Assembly (NCBI GenBank): GCA_018240405.1
Contig: JAFEFW010000016.1
Span: 1 to 32,436 of the forward strand
Length of the DNA stretch: 32,436 nucleotides
Direction: 5' to 3'
Source: Pseudomonadota bacterium
GTDB taxonomy: Bacteria; Pseudomonadota; Alphaproteobacteria; Acetobacterales; Acetobacteraceae
Shown: piece after piece, positions 8,270 to 16,960 of the stretch
Layout of the letters: each line of letters opens with the position of its first letter
How positions within the stretch are numbered: the first letter of the stretch is position 1
Made by a program: the position numbers and the translations under genes
The notes under the pieces: generated by a model
The model's input: only the letters and a program-made list of their open reading frames with translations
Databases searched by the model: none
Told to the model about the DNA's origin: nothing

Positions 8270-9097
8270 CTAGCGCTTCGCCCGCGCCACAATCTGCGTT
8301 GGGTTGACGAAGCGCAAGGCGATCAAGAGCCAGATCAGCGTGGTGATCATATAGACAACGGCCATGGCATCGATCGACTGGCCGGGGCGTACGCCCGCGG
8401 CAAACACCGCGTAGTACAGCGCCACCACCAGCGTCTGGCTGGTCGGACCAGCGGTCAGGAACGTCAGTTCGAACATGGCAATGGTGCGCACCAGCACCAG
8501 CAACAGCGCGGCGAGGATGCCGGGCAGCAGCAGTGGTATGAGCACCTGTGTAAACAGGCGGAAGGTGCGAGCGCCGAATACGCGGGCAGCTGCTTCCACG
8601 CGCGGATCGATCTGCTCGATGAACGGGATCATGATCAGCACGACGAACGGCACCGTCGGCACCAGATTGGCCAGGATCACGCCCAGCATTGAACCAGCCA
8701 GGTGCGCCTGGTACAGCACAGTAGCCATCGGAATACCGTAGGTGATTGGCGGCACCAGCAGCGGCAGCAGGAACAGGGTCATCACCGCCCGCTTGCCCGG
8801 AAAATCCCGCCGCGCCATGGCATACGCTGCCGGCACACCGATGATGCCTGAGAGGATCACCACCGCACCGACCGCCTGTATCGTGACCAGCAGGATGTCG
8901 GGCAGGTGAAACTCGTTCCAGGCCAGTATGTACCAGCGCGTGGTGTAGCCGGTCGGCAACCAGGTGGTGAACCAGCGGGTGCCAAAGGAATTCACCACCA
9001 CCGCTGCAATCATGCCAATCAGGTTCACCACGAAGAAGCCGACCAGCACCCAGATGCAGGTGCTCCACAGCCTCTCGCCAACCGGACGCACCACCAT
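8270..9097 (-). CDS. Polyamine/iron-type ABC transporter permease (PotC-like)
   Basis: A 275-residue inner-membrane permease with about six hydrophobic segments, the first at residues ~15-37. The coupling loop is clear as E-A-A-A-R-V-F-G-A-R-T-F-R-L-F, continuing into the conserved I-P-L-L-L-P-G-I. Its fold and length match PotC/PhnV-type permeases for spermidine/putrescine, iron or phosphonate importers. The start codon shares one base with the stop of the preceding permease gene, so the two are coupled. It is the last gene of a binding protein-ATPase-permease-permease run on the minus strand. The stop codon lies close to the region of decayed genes. Confidence 0.92.
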   Translation of the reverse strand: MVVRPVGERLWSTCIWVLVGFFVVNLIGMIAAVVVNSFGTRWFTTWLPTGYTTRWYILAWNEFHLPDILLVTIQAVGAVVILSGIIGVPAAYAMARRDFPGKRAVMTLFLLPLLVPPITYGIPMATVLYQAHLAGSMLGVILANLVPTVPFVVLIMIPFIEQIDPRVEAAARVFGARTFRLFTQVLIPLLLPGILAALLLVLVRTIAMFELTFLTAGPTSQTLVVALYYAVFAAGVRPGQSIDAMAVVYMITTLIWLLIALRFVNPTQIVARAKR

Positions 9098-9993
9098 CAG
9101 CCTTTGCCTGAACTGGCCGGGCCGCGGAACAACAGGCCACGAGCGGCGAGCAGCGCCACCACGATGATCACCTGTACTGCCGCCATGATCATCGCGATGG
9201 CCGACGCCATCGAGTAATCGTACGCCTCGAACGCCGCCTGGTAGGCCGCGATGGAAATGACGCGCGTTGGCCCGGCCGGGGCGCCGAGCAGGACAGCGGA
9301 GGGAAAGACAGAAAAGGCCTGGACGAAGGACAGGGCAGTGGTGACCGCCAGCCCCGGCGCCAATAATGGCAATATGATGCGCCAGAACCGTGCCCGGCTA
9401 CGCGCGCCCAGCATCCGGCCGGCCTGTTCCAGCGCCGGATCGATGCCGGTGACGTAGGAGAGGGTCAGCAGAAAGGTGAACGGAAAGCCGCTGATGACCA
9501 GCGACAGCAGGACGCCCCAGTAGTTATGCACCAGCCGGATCGGGCTGCCGGTGATGCCGAAATCCACCAGTACGCGGTTCACCCAGCCGCGCGGTCCGAG
9601 ATAGGTCAGCAGCCCTTCGGCAATCAGCACGGTTCCCAGCGTGATCGGGATCACCAGGATGGCGGTCAACAGTTTCTGATGCCGCATCAGGCGCACGCGC
9701 ATGGCCACCGGGACCGACAGCACGACGTTCAGCAGCGTGGCCGGGATTGCGATCAGCAGCGTGGTGCCGATCGTGTCGTAAAGGAACGGATCAGAAAAGA
9801 AGGCGATGTAATTCGCCAGCGCACCGCCTTCCTTAGGCTCGAACGACAGCAGTAGGCCGTAGAGGAACGGGTAGATGAACAGCGCCAGGATGAACAGCAC
9901 CGCCGGAACCACCAGCAGGGTGACGCCGTCCAGGCCCCGGTTACGCAGCCGCAACCGAAGTCGCGGCGCATGTGCCCCAAGCGCGGCGCTCAT
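9097..9993 (-). CDS. Polyamine/iron-type ABC transporter permease (PotB-like)
   Basis: A 298-residue permease with an N-terminal basic stretch, a first helix at ~24-48 and about five more helices. The coupling motif E-Q-A-G-R-M-L-G-A-R-S-R-A-R-F-W-R-I-I-L-P and the following L-A-P-G-L are present. It resembles PotB/PotH-type permeases and would dimerise with the product of the next gene. It overlaps the ATPase gene by four bases (ATGA) and the next permease by one, which indicates one tightly coupled transcript. Confidence 0.92.
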   Translation of the reverse strand: MSAALGAHAPRLRLRLRNRGLDGVTLLVVPAVLFILALFIYPFLYGLLLSFEPKEGGALANYIAFFSDPFLYDTIGTTLLIAIPATLLNVVLSVPVAMRVRLMRHQKLLTAILVIPITLGTVLIAEGLLTYLGPRGWVNRVLVDFGITGSPIRLVHNYWGVLLSLVISGFPFTFLLTLSYVTGIDPALEQAGRMLGARSRARFWRIILPLLAPGLAVTTALSFVQAFSVFPSAVLLGAPAGPTRVISIAAYQAAFEAYDYSMASAIAMIMAAVQVIIVVALLAARGLLFRGPASSGKG

Positions 9994-11042
9994 GCGGCGT
10001 AGACCAGCACACGATCCGCGGCGGCGCTGAGGTTCACAGTCTCACCACTGCCGACACGGCGATCGGACCGAAAGAACAGCTCCGAACCATCCCGCGCCCT
10101 GCCAAAGCCGTAAAAGTCGCGTCCGCGATACTCGGCGGCTTCGACACAGACGGTGATGGGGCCGTCTGGCGTTACCGTCAGGTCTTCAGGCCGCACTGCG
10201 GCGATCGCCGGGCCCTGCGCCGGCTCCATCGGAATGCCGGGGAGCGTGGCGCCGCCAATGGTGACCTGCACGAAATCGCCCGACAGTGTAGCGGTCGTCG
10301 GCACGATGTTGCGATAGCCCATGAACTCCGCCACGTCGGCATGGGCGGGACGCGCGTACAACGCCTCGGGCGGGCCGACCTGCCGAACCTCGCCATCGCG
10401 CAGTACGACGATCCGGTCGGCCAGTGACAGCGCCTCATCCTGGTCATGGGTGACGTAGATTGTGGCGCAGCCAATCGCCTGATGAATGCGACGGATCTCG
10501 GCGCGCATCTCCAGCCGCAGCTTGGCGTCGAGGTTGGACAGCGGTTCGTCCATCAGCACCAGCGGGGGCTCCACCACGATGGCCCTGGCGATGGCAACAC
10601 GCTGCTGCTGTCCGCCCGATAGTTGCCCTGGCAATTTGTTGGCGTGGTCCTGCAGCCGGACCAGGGCCAGGGCCTCATCGACCCGACGCGCAACCTCGTC
10701 CCTGGGGCGTCGTTGCGACACCAGGCCAAATCCGATATTTTTTCGGACCGACATGTGTGGGAACAGCGCGTAGTTCTGGAACACCATGCCGAAGCCGCGA
10801 TCCTCGGGATCAAGTGCATCAATACGTTTGTCGTCCAGCCAGATGGCGCCGGCGGTCAGCGGCAGCAATCCCGCAATGCAGTTCAGCGCAGTGGACTTGC
10901 CGCAACCGGAAGGGCCGAGCAGGGCGATGAACTCGCCGCGTCCGACGGTGAGCGAGACGTCATGGAGCGCCCGCATCGTCCCAAAGGCGCGGCTGATTCG
11001 GTCGAGGCGGAGGCTACGGAAGCTGTGGGAGATAAGCGTCAT
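9990..11042 (-). CDS. ABC transporter ATP-binding protein (PotA/FbpC-like)
   Basis: A 350-residue ATPase that energises the adjoining permeases. The nucleotide-binding domain has Walker A G-P-S-G-C-G-K-S-T (43-51), the Q-loop F-Q-N-Y-A-L-F (88-94), signature L-S-G-G-Q (141-145), Walker B L-V-L-M-D-E (161-166) and switch His199. Past residue ~235 there is a C-terminal TOBE-type beta domain, as in PotA, MalK and FbpC. An upstream extension to 11126 is open, but I prefer ATG 11042 because it gives the usual short N-terminus before the first strand. A 230-base gap with a palindrome separates it from the binding-protein gene. Confidence 0.93.
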   Translation of the reverse strand: MTLISHSFRSLRLDRISRAFGTMRALHDVSLTVGRGEFIALLGPSGCGKSTALNCIAGLLPLTAGAIWLDDKRIDALDPEDRGFGMVFQNYALFPHMSVRKNIGFGLVSQRRPRDEVARRVDEALALVRLQDHANKLPGQLSGGQQQRVAIARAIVVEPPLVLMDEPLSNLDAKLRLEMRAEIRRIHQAIGCATIYVTHDQDEALSLADRIVVLRDGEVRQVGPPEALYARPAHADVAEFMGYRNIVPTTATLSGDFVQVTIGGATLPGIPMEPAQGPAIAAVRPEDLTVTPDGPITVCVEAAEYRGRDFYGFGRARDGSELFFRSDRRVGSGETVNLSAAADRVLVYAA

Positions 11043-11214
11043 GATTGTTTGTACCGTCTCCCGGTCTTTCGCCAGCCGCGCAGTGCGCCTGGGTGCATCC
11101 GGGGACCCGGCGTTGGAACACCGCAATCCGCAACTTGCGGTGGCCCGTCGCAGCGCCCACCAGGTTCGCGCATGGCCGGGATCATTAATCCGCGGAACAT
11201 CACGTTTGCGCCGC

Positions 11215-11245
11215 CGTCATGGCCCGGCTTGTTCCGGCCATGACG
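11215..11245. repeat. Palindromic intergenic repeat of alphaproteobacterial type
   Basis: CGTCATGGCC is mirrored by GGCCATGACG around a short centre, giving a 31-base imperfect palindrome (outer nine bases perfectly complementary). From memory it resembles an intergenic palindrome dispersed in many alphaproteobacterial genomes, which typically contains a CATGGCCGGGCTTGTCCCGGCCAT-like core. It lies between the binding-protein and ATPase genes of one importer. As a transcript hairpin it could limit read-through or protect the binding-protein mRNA, a common arrangement when the binding protein is needed in excess. It is both a repeat and a possible regulatory hairpin. Confidence 0.7.
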
Positions 11246-11272
11246 ACAAAGCAACGAGATGAGTCACGTCAC

Positions 11273-12457
11273 TTACTTCCCGACCCGTGCGCCGACCTGC
11301 TGGTCCCAGCGCTGGAACGCGTAGACCAGCTTGTCGGCGGGCAGAGGCGTCTCCGACGGCACCTCGGCAATCAGCTTGTCGTAAAACGGGCGGTTAAACT
11401 CCTTGATCGCGTCCTGGCTCTCCTGCGGCGCCATCGATAGCGGCACGTCCTTTACCGCCGGACCGGGGTAGAAATAACCCTTATCCCATGTCGTGGCCTG
11501 CGCCGGCTTGGACAGCACGTAGCTGATAAGTTGCAGCAGCACAGCCAGCTTTTCCTGCGACACGCCCTTCGGCACGGCCATGTATTGCGCGTCCGTCACC
11601 CAGTGGAAGCCCTGCAACACGGCGACTTCGGCTTCCTTTGGCACGACGCCCAGGATGCGTGGGTTGATGTCCCACCCGGTCATGGTGACGATCATGTCGC
11701 GCGAGCCTTCACCCAACTCCTTCATGGTCGCGCCTGTTCCAGTTGGATAATACTCGATGTTCTTGCCCAACTCGACCAGGTACTCCCAGGTCTTTGCCCA
11801 GCCATCCTTGGGGTCCTTGGGATCGGCATCGCCCAGCAGATAGGGCAGGCCTTGCAGAAAGGTTCGGCCGGGGCCGGAATTGGCAGGGCGGGCATAGACG
11901 AAGCGCTTCGGGTGCGCGCGCGTCCAGTCCAGCAGCTCCTGCGCCGTCTTCGGCGGTGTCTTCACCGCGTCGGGCATGTATTCCAGCAACGGTCCGGCCG
12001 GGCAGTAAACGACGCAAACCGCCTGGCCCTGCGCCAGCCCCTGCATCTTCAGCGCGCCTGGTTGGTAGATCGCGTTCAGGTCGGGCAGCGCGGTGGCGTA
12101 GTCGTTGACCATCGGCACCCACAGCCCCTGGTCAATGCCCGCCGACATCGCATCGGTGCCGGTCAGCACCAGATCGATATCGACGCGGCCAGCGGCCTGC
12201 TGTGCCTTCAGCTTGCCGGGTAATTCCGGCGCCGGCGCCTGGCTGAAGCCGATCTTCGCCACCAGCTTCGGATTGGCCTTGGCGAAATCCTCCATTGCCC
12301 GCTGGGTCAACTGCAACTGCCCGGCGACATCGATCACGTTCAGCGTCACCGGTTCCTTGGGCAGTGCGGGCGGCGCGGCAGCCTGCGCTCTGCCGAAGGC
12401 CGCAAGCGCGGCGGCGCCACCGAGAAGGGTGCGCCGCGTCGCAATCGGATGTGTCAT
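11273..12457 (-). CDS. Tat-exported extracellular solute-binding protein (PotD/SBP_bac_6-like)
   Basis: A 394-residue periplasmic binding protein with a twin-arginine-like signal peptide (A-T-R-R-T-L-L-G-G, cleavage probably after A-Q-A near residue 26). The mature protein starts V-T-L-N-V-I-D-V-A-G and shows the two-lobed architecture of polyamine, iron or spermidine-type binding proteins. Ligand-related segments include D-L-V-L-T-G-T-D-A and the later W-D-I-N-P-R. A good ribosome site (AGGGGAGC) precedes the ATG. It heads the importer operon and is divergent from the LacI-family gene, with only 88 bases between the starts, so that regulator probably controls it. The ligand is unknown; this SBP class is broad. 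Confidence 0.9.
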   Translation of the reverse strand: MTHPIATRRTLLGGAAALAAFGRAQAAAPPALPKEPVTLNVIDVAGQLQLTQRAMEDFAKANPKLVAKIGFSQAPAPELPGKLKAQQAAGRVDIDLVLTGTDAMSAGIDQGLWVPMVNDYATALPDLNAIYQPGALKMQGLAQGQAVCVVYCPAGPLLEYMPDAVKTPPKTAQELLDWTRAHPKRFVYARPANSGPGRTFLQGLPYLLGDADPKDPKDGWAKTWEYLVELGKNIEYYPTGTGATMKELGEGSRDMIVTMTGWDINPRILGVVPKEAEVAVLQGFHWVTDAQYMAVPKGVSQEKLAVLLQLISYVLSKPAQATTWDKGYFYPGPAVKDVPLSMAPQESQDAIKEFNRPFYDKLIAEVPSETPLPADKLVYAFQRWDQQVGARVGK

Positions 12458-12478
12458 TGTTGCTCCCCTGAACGCGTT

Positions 12479-12492
12479 AAACCGATACGTTT
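12479..12492. promoter_or_regulatory. Candidate operator between importer operon and LacI-type regulator
   Basis: AAACCGATACGTTT is an imperfect palindrome with AAAC/GTTT arms in the 88-base divergent region, about 20 bases before the binding-protein start. A neighbouring AACGCGTT (12471-12478) is a perfect eight-base palindrome with a central CG, as in many LacI-family sites. Position favours an operator for the adjacent regulator, but the sequence differs from the better palindrome at 13609-13624, so which one it binds is open. Confidence 0.3.
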
Positions 12493-12545
12493 TGTTGCAT
12501 GCACTGGTCGCAGCCGAAGTGGCACGCTAGGCTCGCAGCAAGGCC

Positions 12546-13592
12546 ATGACAACGAACACACCACACCAGCCTGAGCCGCCGCCCGAGACGTCCAAGCCGC
12601 GCGCCCCGGTCAAGATCACCGACGTCGCCGCAGCGGCCGGCGTCGCGCCAATGACGGTGTCGCGGGTCATCAACACCCCGGACCGGGTCTCTCCCGAGAC
12701 GACAGCGAAGGTCAGGGCCGCGATTGAAAAGCTCGGCTATGTACCGAACCTGATCGCTGGCGGCCTGTCGTCGCGCAAGTCGCGCACGGTGGCAGCGATC
12801 GTGCCGACCATTGCGCACCCGATGTTCTCGGGGGTGGTGCAGGCCTTCACTGACTCGATGCGCCGGGCCGGCTACCAGGTGATGCTGTCGATCAGCGGCT
12901 ATGAGGACACGGACGACGAGACGCTGTTCCGCGCCATCCTCGGCCGCCGGCCTGATGCGCTGCTGATCACCGGGTCCGCCTACAGCCCCGGCGCGCTGCA
13001 GATGCTGATCGAGGCGCGTATCCCCATCGTGGAGATCTGGGACGTTTCCTCCCGACCAATCGACATGGTCATCGGCTTCGACCACGCTCGGGTGGGCGCC
13101 GAGGTCGCAGCGTTCTTCTGCGAACGGGGTCATACGCGGTTCGCCACGCTGATGGCGAGCGACTCGCGCGCGGTGACACGAGGGCGCGGTTTCACCGAGG
13201 AGGCAATCCGTCGCGGCGGCGCAATTGTCTCGGAGCAAGTGATGCCGGCGCCAAGTACGATAGCGGCGGGGCGAGAAGGGTTGCGCGGCCTGCTGCCGCT
13301 GCTGGATGATCGGCTGGCGCTGTTCTGCAGTTCCGACATGTTGGCCTTCGGCGCCGTGACCGAAGCGCGCATGCAGGGTGTTGCGGTGCCGGATCGACTG
13401 GCTGTGTGTGGCTTCGGAAATTTCGAACTGAGCGAAATGAATGAGCCGTCGATCACAACCGTCAACGTTGAGGGCGTGCAAACCGGTCGTAATGCCGCCT
13501 CGGTGCTGCTCCGCCGCCTGGCCGGCGAGAACGGCCACCAGCCGGAGCAGGTTGAAGTGCCCTTCCGCATTATCGCGCGCGCATCCACGTAA
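12546..13592 (+). CDS. LacI-family transcriptional regulator (GntR-like)
   Basis: A 348-residue repressor-type regulator. After a proline-rich lead of ~22 residues comes the LacI helix-turn-helix, K-I-T-D-V-A-A-A-A-G-V-A-P-M-T-V-S-R-V (23-41), then the hinge region with L-G-Y-V-P-N-L-I-A (63-71). A periplasmic-binding-protein-like ligand domain follows to the end, including V-A-A-I-V-P-T-I and I-P-I-V-E-I-W-D. The closest family I can name by pattern is E. coli GntR/IdnR (V-G-F-D equivalents I-G-F-D-H-A-R at ~178). It is divergent from the ABC importer and is its probable regulator. Gluconate-like sugars or sugar acids would fit the subfamily, while the importer type suggests otherwise; the effector is therefore uncertain. 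Confidence 0.93.
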   Translation: MTTNTPHQPEPPPETSKPRAPVKITDVAAAAGVAPMTVSRVINTPDRVSPETTAKVRAAIEKLGYVPNLIAGGLSSRKSRTVAAIVPTIAHPMFSGVVQAFTDSMRRAGYQVMLSISGYEDTDDETLFRAILGRRPDALLITGSAYSPGALQMLIEARIPIVEIWDVSSRPIDMVIGFDHARVGAEVAAFFCERGHTRFATLMASDSRAVTRGRGFTEEAIRRGGAIVSEQVMPAPSTIAAGREGLRGLLPLLDDRLALFCSSDMLAFGAVTEARMQGVAVPDRLAVCGFGNFELSEMNEPSITTVNVEGVQTGRNAASVLLRRLAGENGHQPEQVEVPFRIIARAST

Positions 13593-13608
13593 CGGCGTTG
13601 CCTCTCCA

Positions 13609-13624
13609 TTGTTATCGATAACAT
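13609..13624. promoter_or_regulatory. GntR-type operator palindrome
   Basis: TGTTATCGATAACA (13610-13623) is a perfect 14-base palindrome. With its flanks it differs by one base from the symmetrical ATGTTA-N4-TAACAT pattern known for GntR-type members of the LacI family. It lies 17 bases after the stop codon of the regulator gene that would bind such a site. No gene starts just downstream on either strand. Confidence 0.55.
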
Positions 13625-13835
13625 AGAAGCGGGGGCAGGGACGGTCAATTTCCCGCAAGGCGCCGCCGGAGGTAGTCGTGCAAACTATCGCAAATGACGT
13701 CGTGGCTTCGTAGCCGGCTGCAGTGACCGATGCAGGACATCGACGTTGGGGAAAGACTCCCGCGATTTGCCTTTCCTTGCATCCGCTACTGGCTCAGCAA
13801 CAGCTGCAACGAGGTGTTGCCTTGCTGACAATCTC

Positions 13836-14657
13836 TCAGGGAACGGACCGTACGGCCTTCTCCGCTGCCTTCACCTGCTGCCAGCCTGCCTCCATCTGAT
13901 CCAGCGAAAGCTCCGCCAGGCTACGGCCTTCCTCGGTGAAAATGGCCTCCATTGCATTGAACCGCCGAGCGAACTTGTCGTTGGCGTGGCGCAGGCACTG
14001 TTCCGGGTCCAGCTTCAGCTTCCGGGCCAGATTGGCCAGCACGAAAAGCATGTCGCCGACCTCGTCCTTCAGCCGCTCCGGGTCTGCTTCGGGCAACTCG
14101 GCGCGTAGTTCACACACTTCCTCGTCCAGCTTGGCCAACACCTGGTCGGCGTTCTCCCAGTCGAAGCCAACCTGCGCGGCGCGCCTGGTCAGCTTGACCG
14201 CACGGGTCAGGGCAGGGAGCGCGATGGGCACCCCCTCGAGCGTGCCATGCTGTTGCTTCGCTGCCCGTTCGGCCTGCTTTTGCACCTCCCACGCTGCGGT
14301 CTGCTGTTCCGCGTCGCGGACCGCCGCGTCGCCAAAAATGTGCGGGTGGCGGCGGATCATCTTGTCCGTGATCAGCCTGGCCACGTCGGCAAAGGCAAAA
14401 TACCCGGCTTCCTCGGCCATGCGGGCGTGGAACACCACCTGGAACAGCAGGTCGCCCAGCTCGTCCGGCAGCGCGGTGAAGTCGCGCGCGGCGATGGCGT
14501 CGGCGACTTCGTAGGCTTCCTCGATCGTGTAGGGCGCGATCGTGTCGAAGCTCTGCTCCACGTCCCACGCGCAGCCCTGTACCGGGTCACGCAGTCTGGC
14601 CATGATGTCGAGCAGGCGGCGGAGTTCGGCTTCGGCCGATGCGGCAGGATCGGACAT
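13836..14657 (-). CDS. mazG: Nucleoside triphosphate pyrophosphohydrolase MazG
   Basis: A 273-residue protein with two tandem MazG domains, which hydrolyses (d)NTPs to monophosphate and pyrophosphate and limits aberrant nucleotides and the stringent alarmone response. The first domain has the metal-binding pattern E-E-A-Y-E (46-50) and D-E-L-G-D-L-L-F-Q-V (65-74), then R-R-H-P-H-I-F-G-D. The second repeats it as L-D-E-E-V-C-E-L and D-E-V-G-D-M-L-F-V. The frame stays open far upstream, but homologues begin near M-S-D-P-A-A-S at 14657, which leaves a 65-base gap to the preceding gene. It is the last gene of a four-gene minus-strand run. Confidence 0.94.
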   Translation of the reverse strand: MSDPAASAEAELRRLLDIMARLRDPVQGCAWDVEQSFDTIAPYTIEEAYEVADAIAARDFTALPDELGDLLFQVVFHARMAEEAGYFAFADVARLITDKMIRRHPHIFGDAAVRDAEQQTAAWEVQKQAERAAKQQHGTLEGVPIALPALTRAVKLTRRAAQVGFDWENADQVLAKLDEEVCELRAELPEADPERLKDEVGDMLFVLANLARKLKLDPEQCLRHANDKFARRFNAMEAIFTEEGRSLAELSLDQMEAGWQQVKAAEKAVRSVP

Positions 14658-14722
14658 AGGGCGCGGATACCGGCGGGTTTCAGCGGGTGCAAGGCGAAAG
14701 CTGCTGACGGGGCCGACCTTGT

Positions 14723-16960
14723 TCAGTCGTAGAAGTATTTGCTCTTCTGCGCCCAGGTGCTGCCCTTGTAGCGGGCCTGCAGCAGCACATACGCCCGGTA
14801 CGATGATCGATTGTGCCCGCTGCCAAAGCGGCTCACGCGGATCAACCAGTACAATGCTTCGGGCGAACGTGGGTCCTTTGGATGCGCCTTGGCATAGGCC
14901 AGCAGATCTTCCCACACCGAACCCGCGGTTTTTTGATTGGCAGGCTGGTACTGGCCGCGTTCCCTGGCCACCGCGCCGGCCGAAGCCTGGACGAACGCCG
15001 GCAACCGGAACGGGAATATGCCCGGCCCGCACATGCCGTAGCAGACGACATCGCCCTTGACCTCTGGCGCGGGCACGGCAGCGGCACTTACCGGGGCGTA
15101 AAGCCAGTCGTGCCAATGCCCTTCGAAATCGGCGACCGCACCCTGTGGCCGCGTATAGGTGCCACCGAGGTCGACATCGAGGCCGGGCATCTTGACCAGC
15201 ACGAACCAAGCAGCGAAGCGGCGGTCCTCCGGGGTTTTCGCCGCCAGGAACGCCTTCCACTCGGCTTCCAGCTGCGGCAACAGGGTCTGCAGCACCGTCG
15301 TCAGGCGCTGTGCCGTGCCCACGTCCTGCATCAGCACCGCCCGAGTCCAACTGGTAAGCGCGACATCCAGGCGCAGCGGTGCCGGCAGCGTTTCGTCCTG
15401 GGCGAGGCGCTGCCGCGCCGGCAGCGGCAGGCGGTCGATCACCGCAATCGCATCATCGCCGAACCGCACGTCCGGACGGTTCGGGGAGTAGGGCAGGCTT
15501 TCCAGACCAAACATTTCCACCAGGCAGCCCTTGGGGTTGCCGTCCTCTGCCAGGCAGGGAGATGTGCGTGGCGCCAGCCGGGTCAGATCACCCAGGTCGT
15601 GCGCCACCATCGTGCGCTCCGCGAGCAACAGATTGCGTGTGGTTTGCGACAGGTCCGTCCGCGCTAAGGCGGTGTCCAGTTCGGCGCGCAAGGCGCCGGT
15701 GTCACTGCCATTGTCCAGACGGAAGCGGTGATACAGGGCGGTCAGGTAAGCCGGGTTATCGGGCGGGATCGCCTTGGCTGCCTCGGTTAGTTCCGTCGCC
15801 GCAGCACCTGGGTCCGACCATGCGAGCGCGGCGAGCAACCAGGGCGGCTGCTTCTGCTCCGCCCAACGGCCGCGGGCGTGGTCCAGCGCATCGGCGTCTG
15901 TCTTCCAGACGTTGTCGGTGCCGAAATGCTCAAACCATGCGGTGTCGGTCTGGTCCGGCTCGCGGCCAAATACCGCGAGCCAGTCGAGATAGGCTGGCTC
16001 GCCCGGCGGTGACTGGCCGAGGCGGCGGGAGTCCTTGAAGTCGGCAGCAACATTCGGCGGCAGGGTCGCCGCTGTCAGCATCCGCGCCAATTCGCGGCGC
16101 CGGGCCTCGGAGCGATCGCGGAAGTCGAGGGCGCCGGCAAGGGTAATGAGGTCGACGTGGCCATAGGCCGTTGGCGGCGCCAGGGCAATCAGGCGGCGGC
16201 GCGCGTTGGCGTATAGCTCCGGATCTTGGGTGGGTAGCGCCGCGGTGACCGCTGCGCGGGCGGCCAAATACGGCGCCATGCTGCGCCAGGGTGATGCTGC
16301 GTCCGCGGCAATGGCGTCGAAGAGTTGCTGTGCCTTGGCAAAGTCACGGCGGTAGAGCGCGACAGCGGCGGCCTGGTAGGCGCGGTCGCGCTTCAGCCAG
16401 TCCGGCGCCTTCGGGTCGAGCGGCGGCAGGTCGGCATCGCTGCTGCAATTGGCGAAGACGATATCCTGCCCGTCCAGCCAAACCTTGACCCACGGGGTGG
16501 AGGCGCCGTTCTTGGCGACACGGTCAGCGAGGGTGCGCTGCGCGGTGTCGAATGCGTCCGGGAAGCAGGTTTGCACCGCCATGAAGTCGCGCACCGGACG
16601 GTAGACATCGATGTAGTCGTTCCGGATCGCCACTGCGCCCGGTACGGCGCTGCGCGCCTTGAGCCAGGCTTGGGTCGCTGCAGCAATGCCGGCGTTGTCG
16701 CCGCCACAGCAGGGCAGGGACAGCGCCGCGCCTGCCTGCGCGCCAACCGGCATCCCCTGCAACATGCGCCACCCGGCGAAGAGCCGCGGCCACGGTGCGC
16801 GGCCCATTAGGATGCCCGGATTGCCCTTGTAAAACGCCTCCTGCTCGGCCGGCGTCCCGCCATAGGGATCGATGGTCCAGGGGATGCTGTAGCCGCCGCC
16901 GGATGCGAGCGCGTTAGTGGTGCAGAACAGCAGGCCGAGAGTCAGGAGCAGGCGCTTCAT
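14723..16960 (-). CDS. Exported alpha-helical protein of unknown function, partner of DUF3142 gene
   Basis: A 745-residue protein with a Sec signal peptide (basic M-K-R, hydrophobic core, cleavage likely after A-L-A at 19). The mature part is alanine-rich and helical, with repeated A-x-x-L-Y-R-R/A-x-A-L patterns like a TPR or other alpha-solenoid. Possible disulfide-forming cysteines occur at L-P-C-C-G-G and near the end at C-Y-G-M-C-G-P-G. The C-terminal ~50 residues (S-P-E-A-L-Y-W-L-I-R-V, H-N-R-S-S-Y-R-A-Y, Y-K-G-S-T-W-A-Q-K-S-K-Y-F-Y-D) are the part that looks most conserved. It overlaps the DUF3142 gene by four bases. From memory the two genes travel together in other proteobacteria; function unknown. 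Confidence 0.85.
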   Translation of the reverse strand: MKRLLLTLGLLFCTTNALASGGGYSIPWTIDPYGGTPAEQEAFYKGNPGILMGRAPWPRLFAGWRMLQGMPVGAQAGAALSLPCCGGDNAGIAAATQAWLKARSAVPGAVAIRNDYIDVYRPVRDFMAVQTCFPDAFDTAQRTLADRVAKNGASTPWVKVWLDGQDIVFANCSSDADLPPLDPKAPDWLKRDRAYQAAAVALYRRDFAKAQQLFDAIAADAASPWRSMAPYLAARAAVTAALPTQDPELYANARRRLIALAPPTAYGHVDLITLAGALDFRDRSEARRRELARMLTAATLPPNVAADFKDSRRLGQSPPGEPAYLDWLAVFGREPDQTDTAWFEHFGTDNVWKTDADALDHARGRWAEQKQPPWLLAALAWSDPGAAATELTEAAKAIPPDNPAYLTALYHRFRLDNGSDTGALRAELDTALARTDLSQTTRNLLLAERTMVAHDLGDLTRLAPRTSPCLAEDGNPKGCLVEMFGLESLPYSPNRPDVRFGDDAIAVIDRLPLPARQRLAQDETLPAPLRLDVALTSWTRAVLMQDVGTAQRLTTVLQTLLPQLEAEWKAFLAAKTPEDRRFAAWFVLVKMPGLDVDLGGTYTRPQGAVADFEGHWHDWLYAPVSAAAVPAPEVKGDVVCYGMCGPGIFPFRLPAFVQASAGAVARERGQYQPANQKTAGSVWEDLLAYAKAHPKDPRSPEALYWLIRVSRFGSGHNRSSYRAYVLLQARYKGSTWAQKSKYFYD

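Noticed and set aside
12477-13658. Minus-strand 393-codon open frame
   Set aside because: It is antisense to the LacI-family gene and shows no recognisable domain.
14658-15350. Open upstream extension of the mazG frame to a 504-residue protein
   Set aside because: It overlaps the 745-residue gene in another frame, its residues look like out-of-frame GC-rich sequence, and MazG homology starts at 14657.
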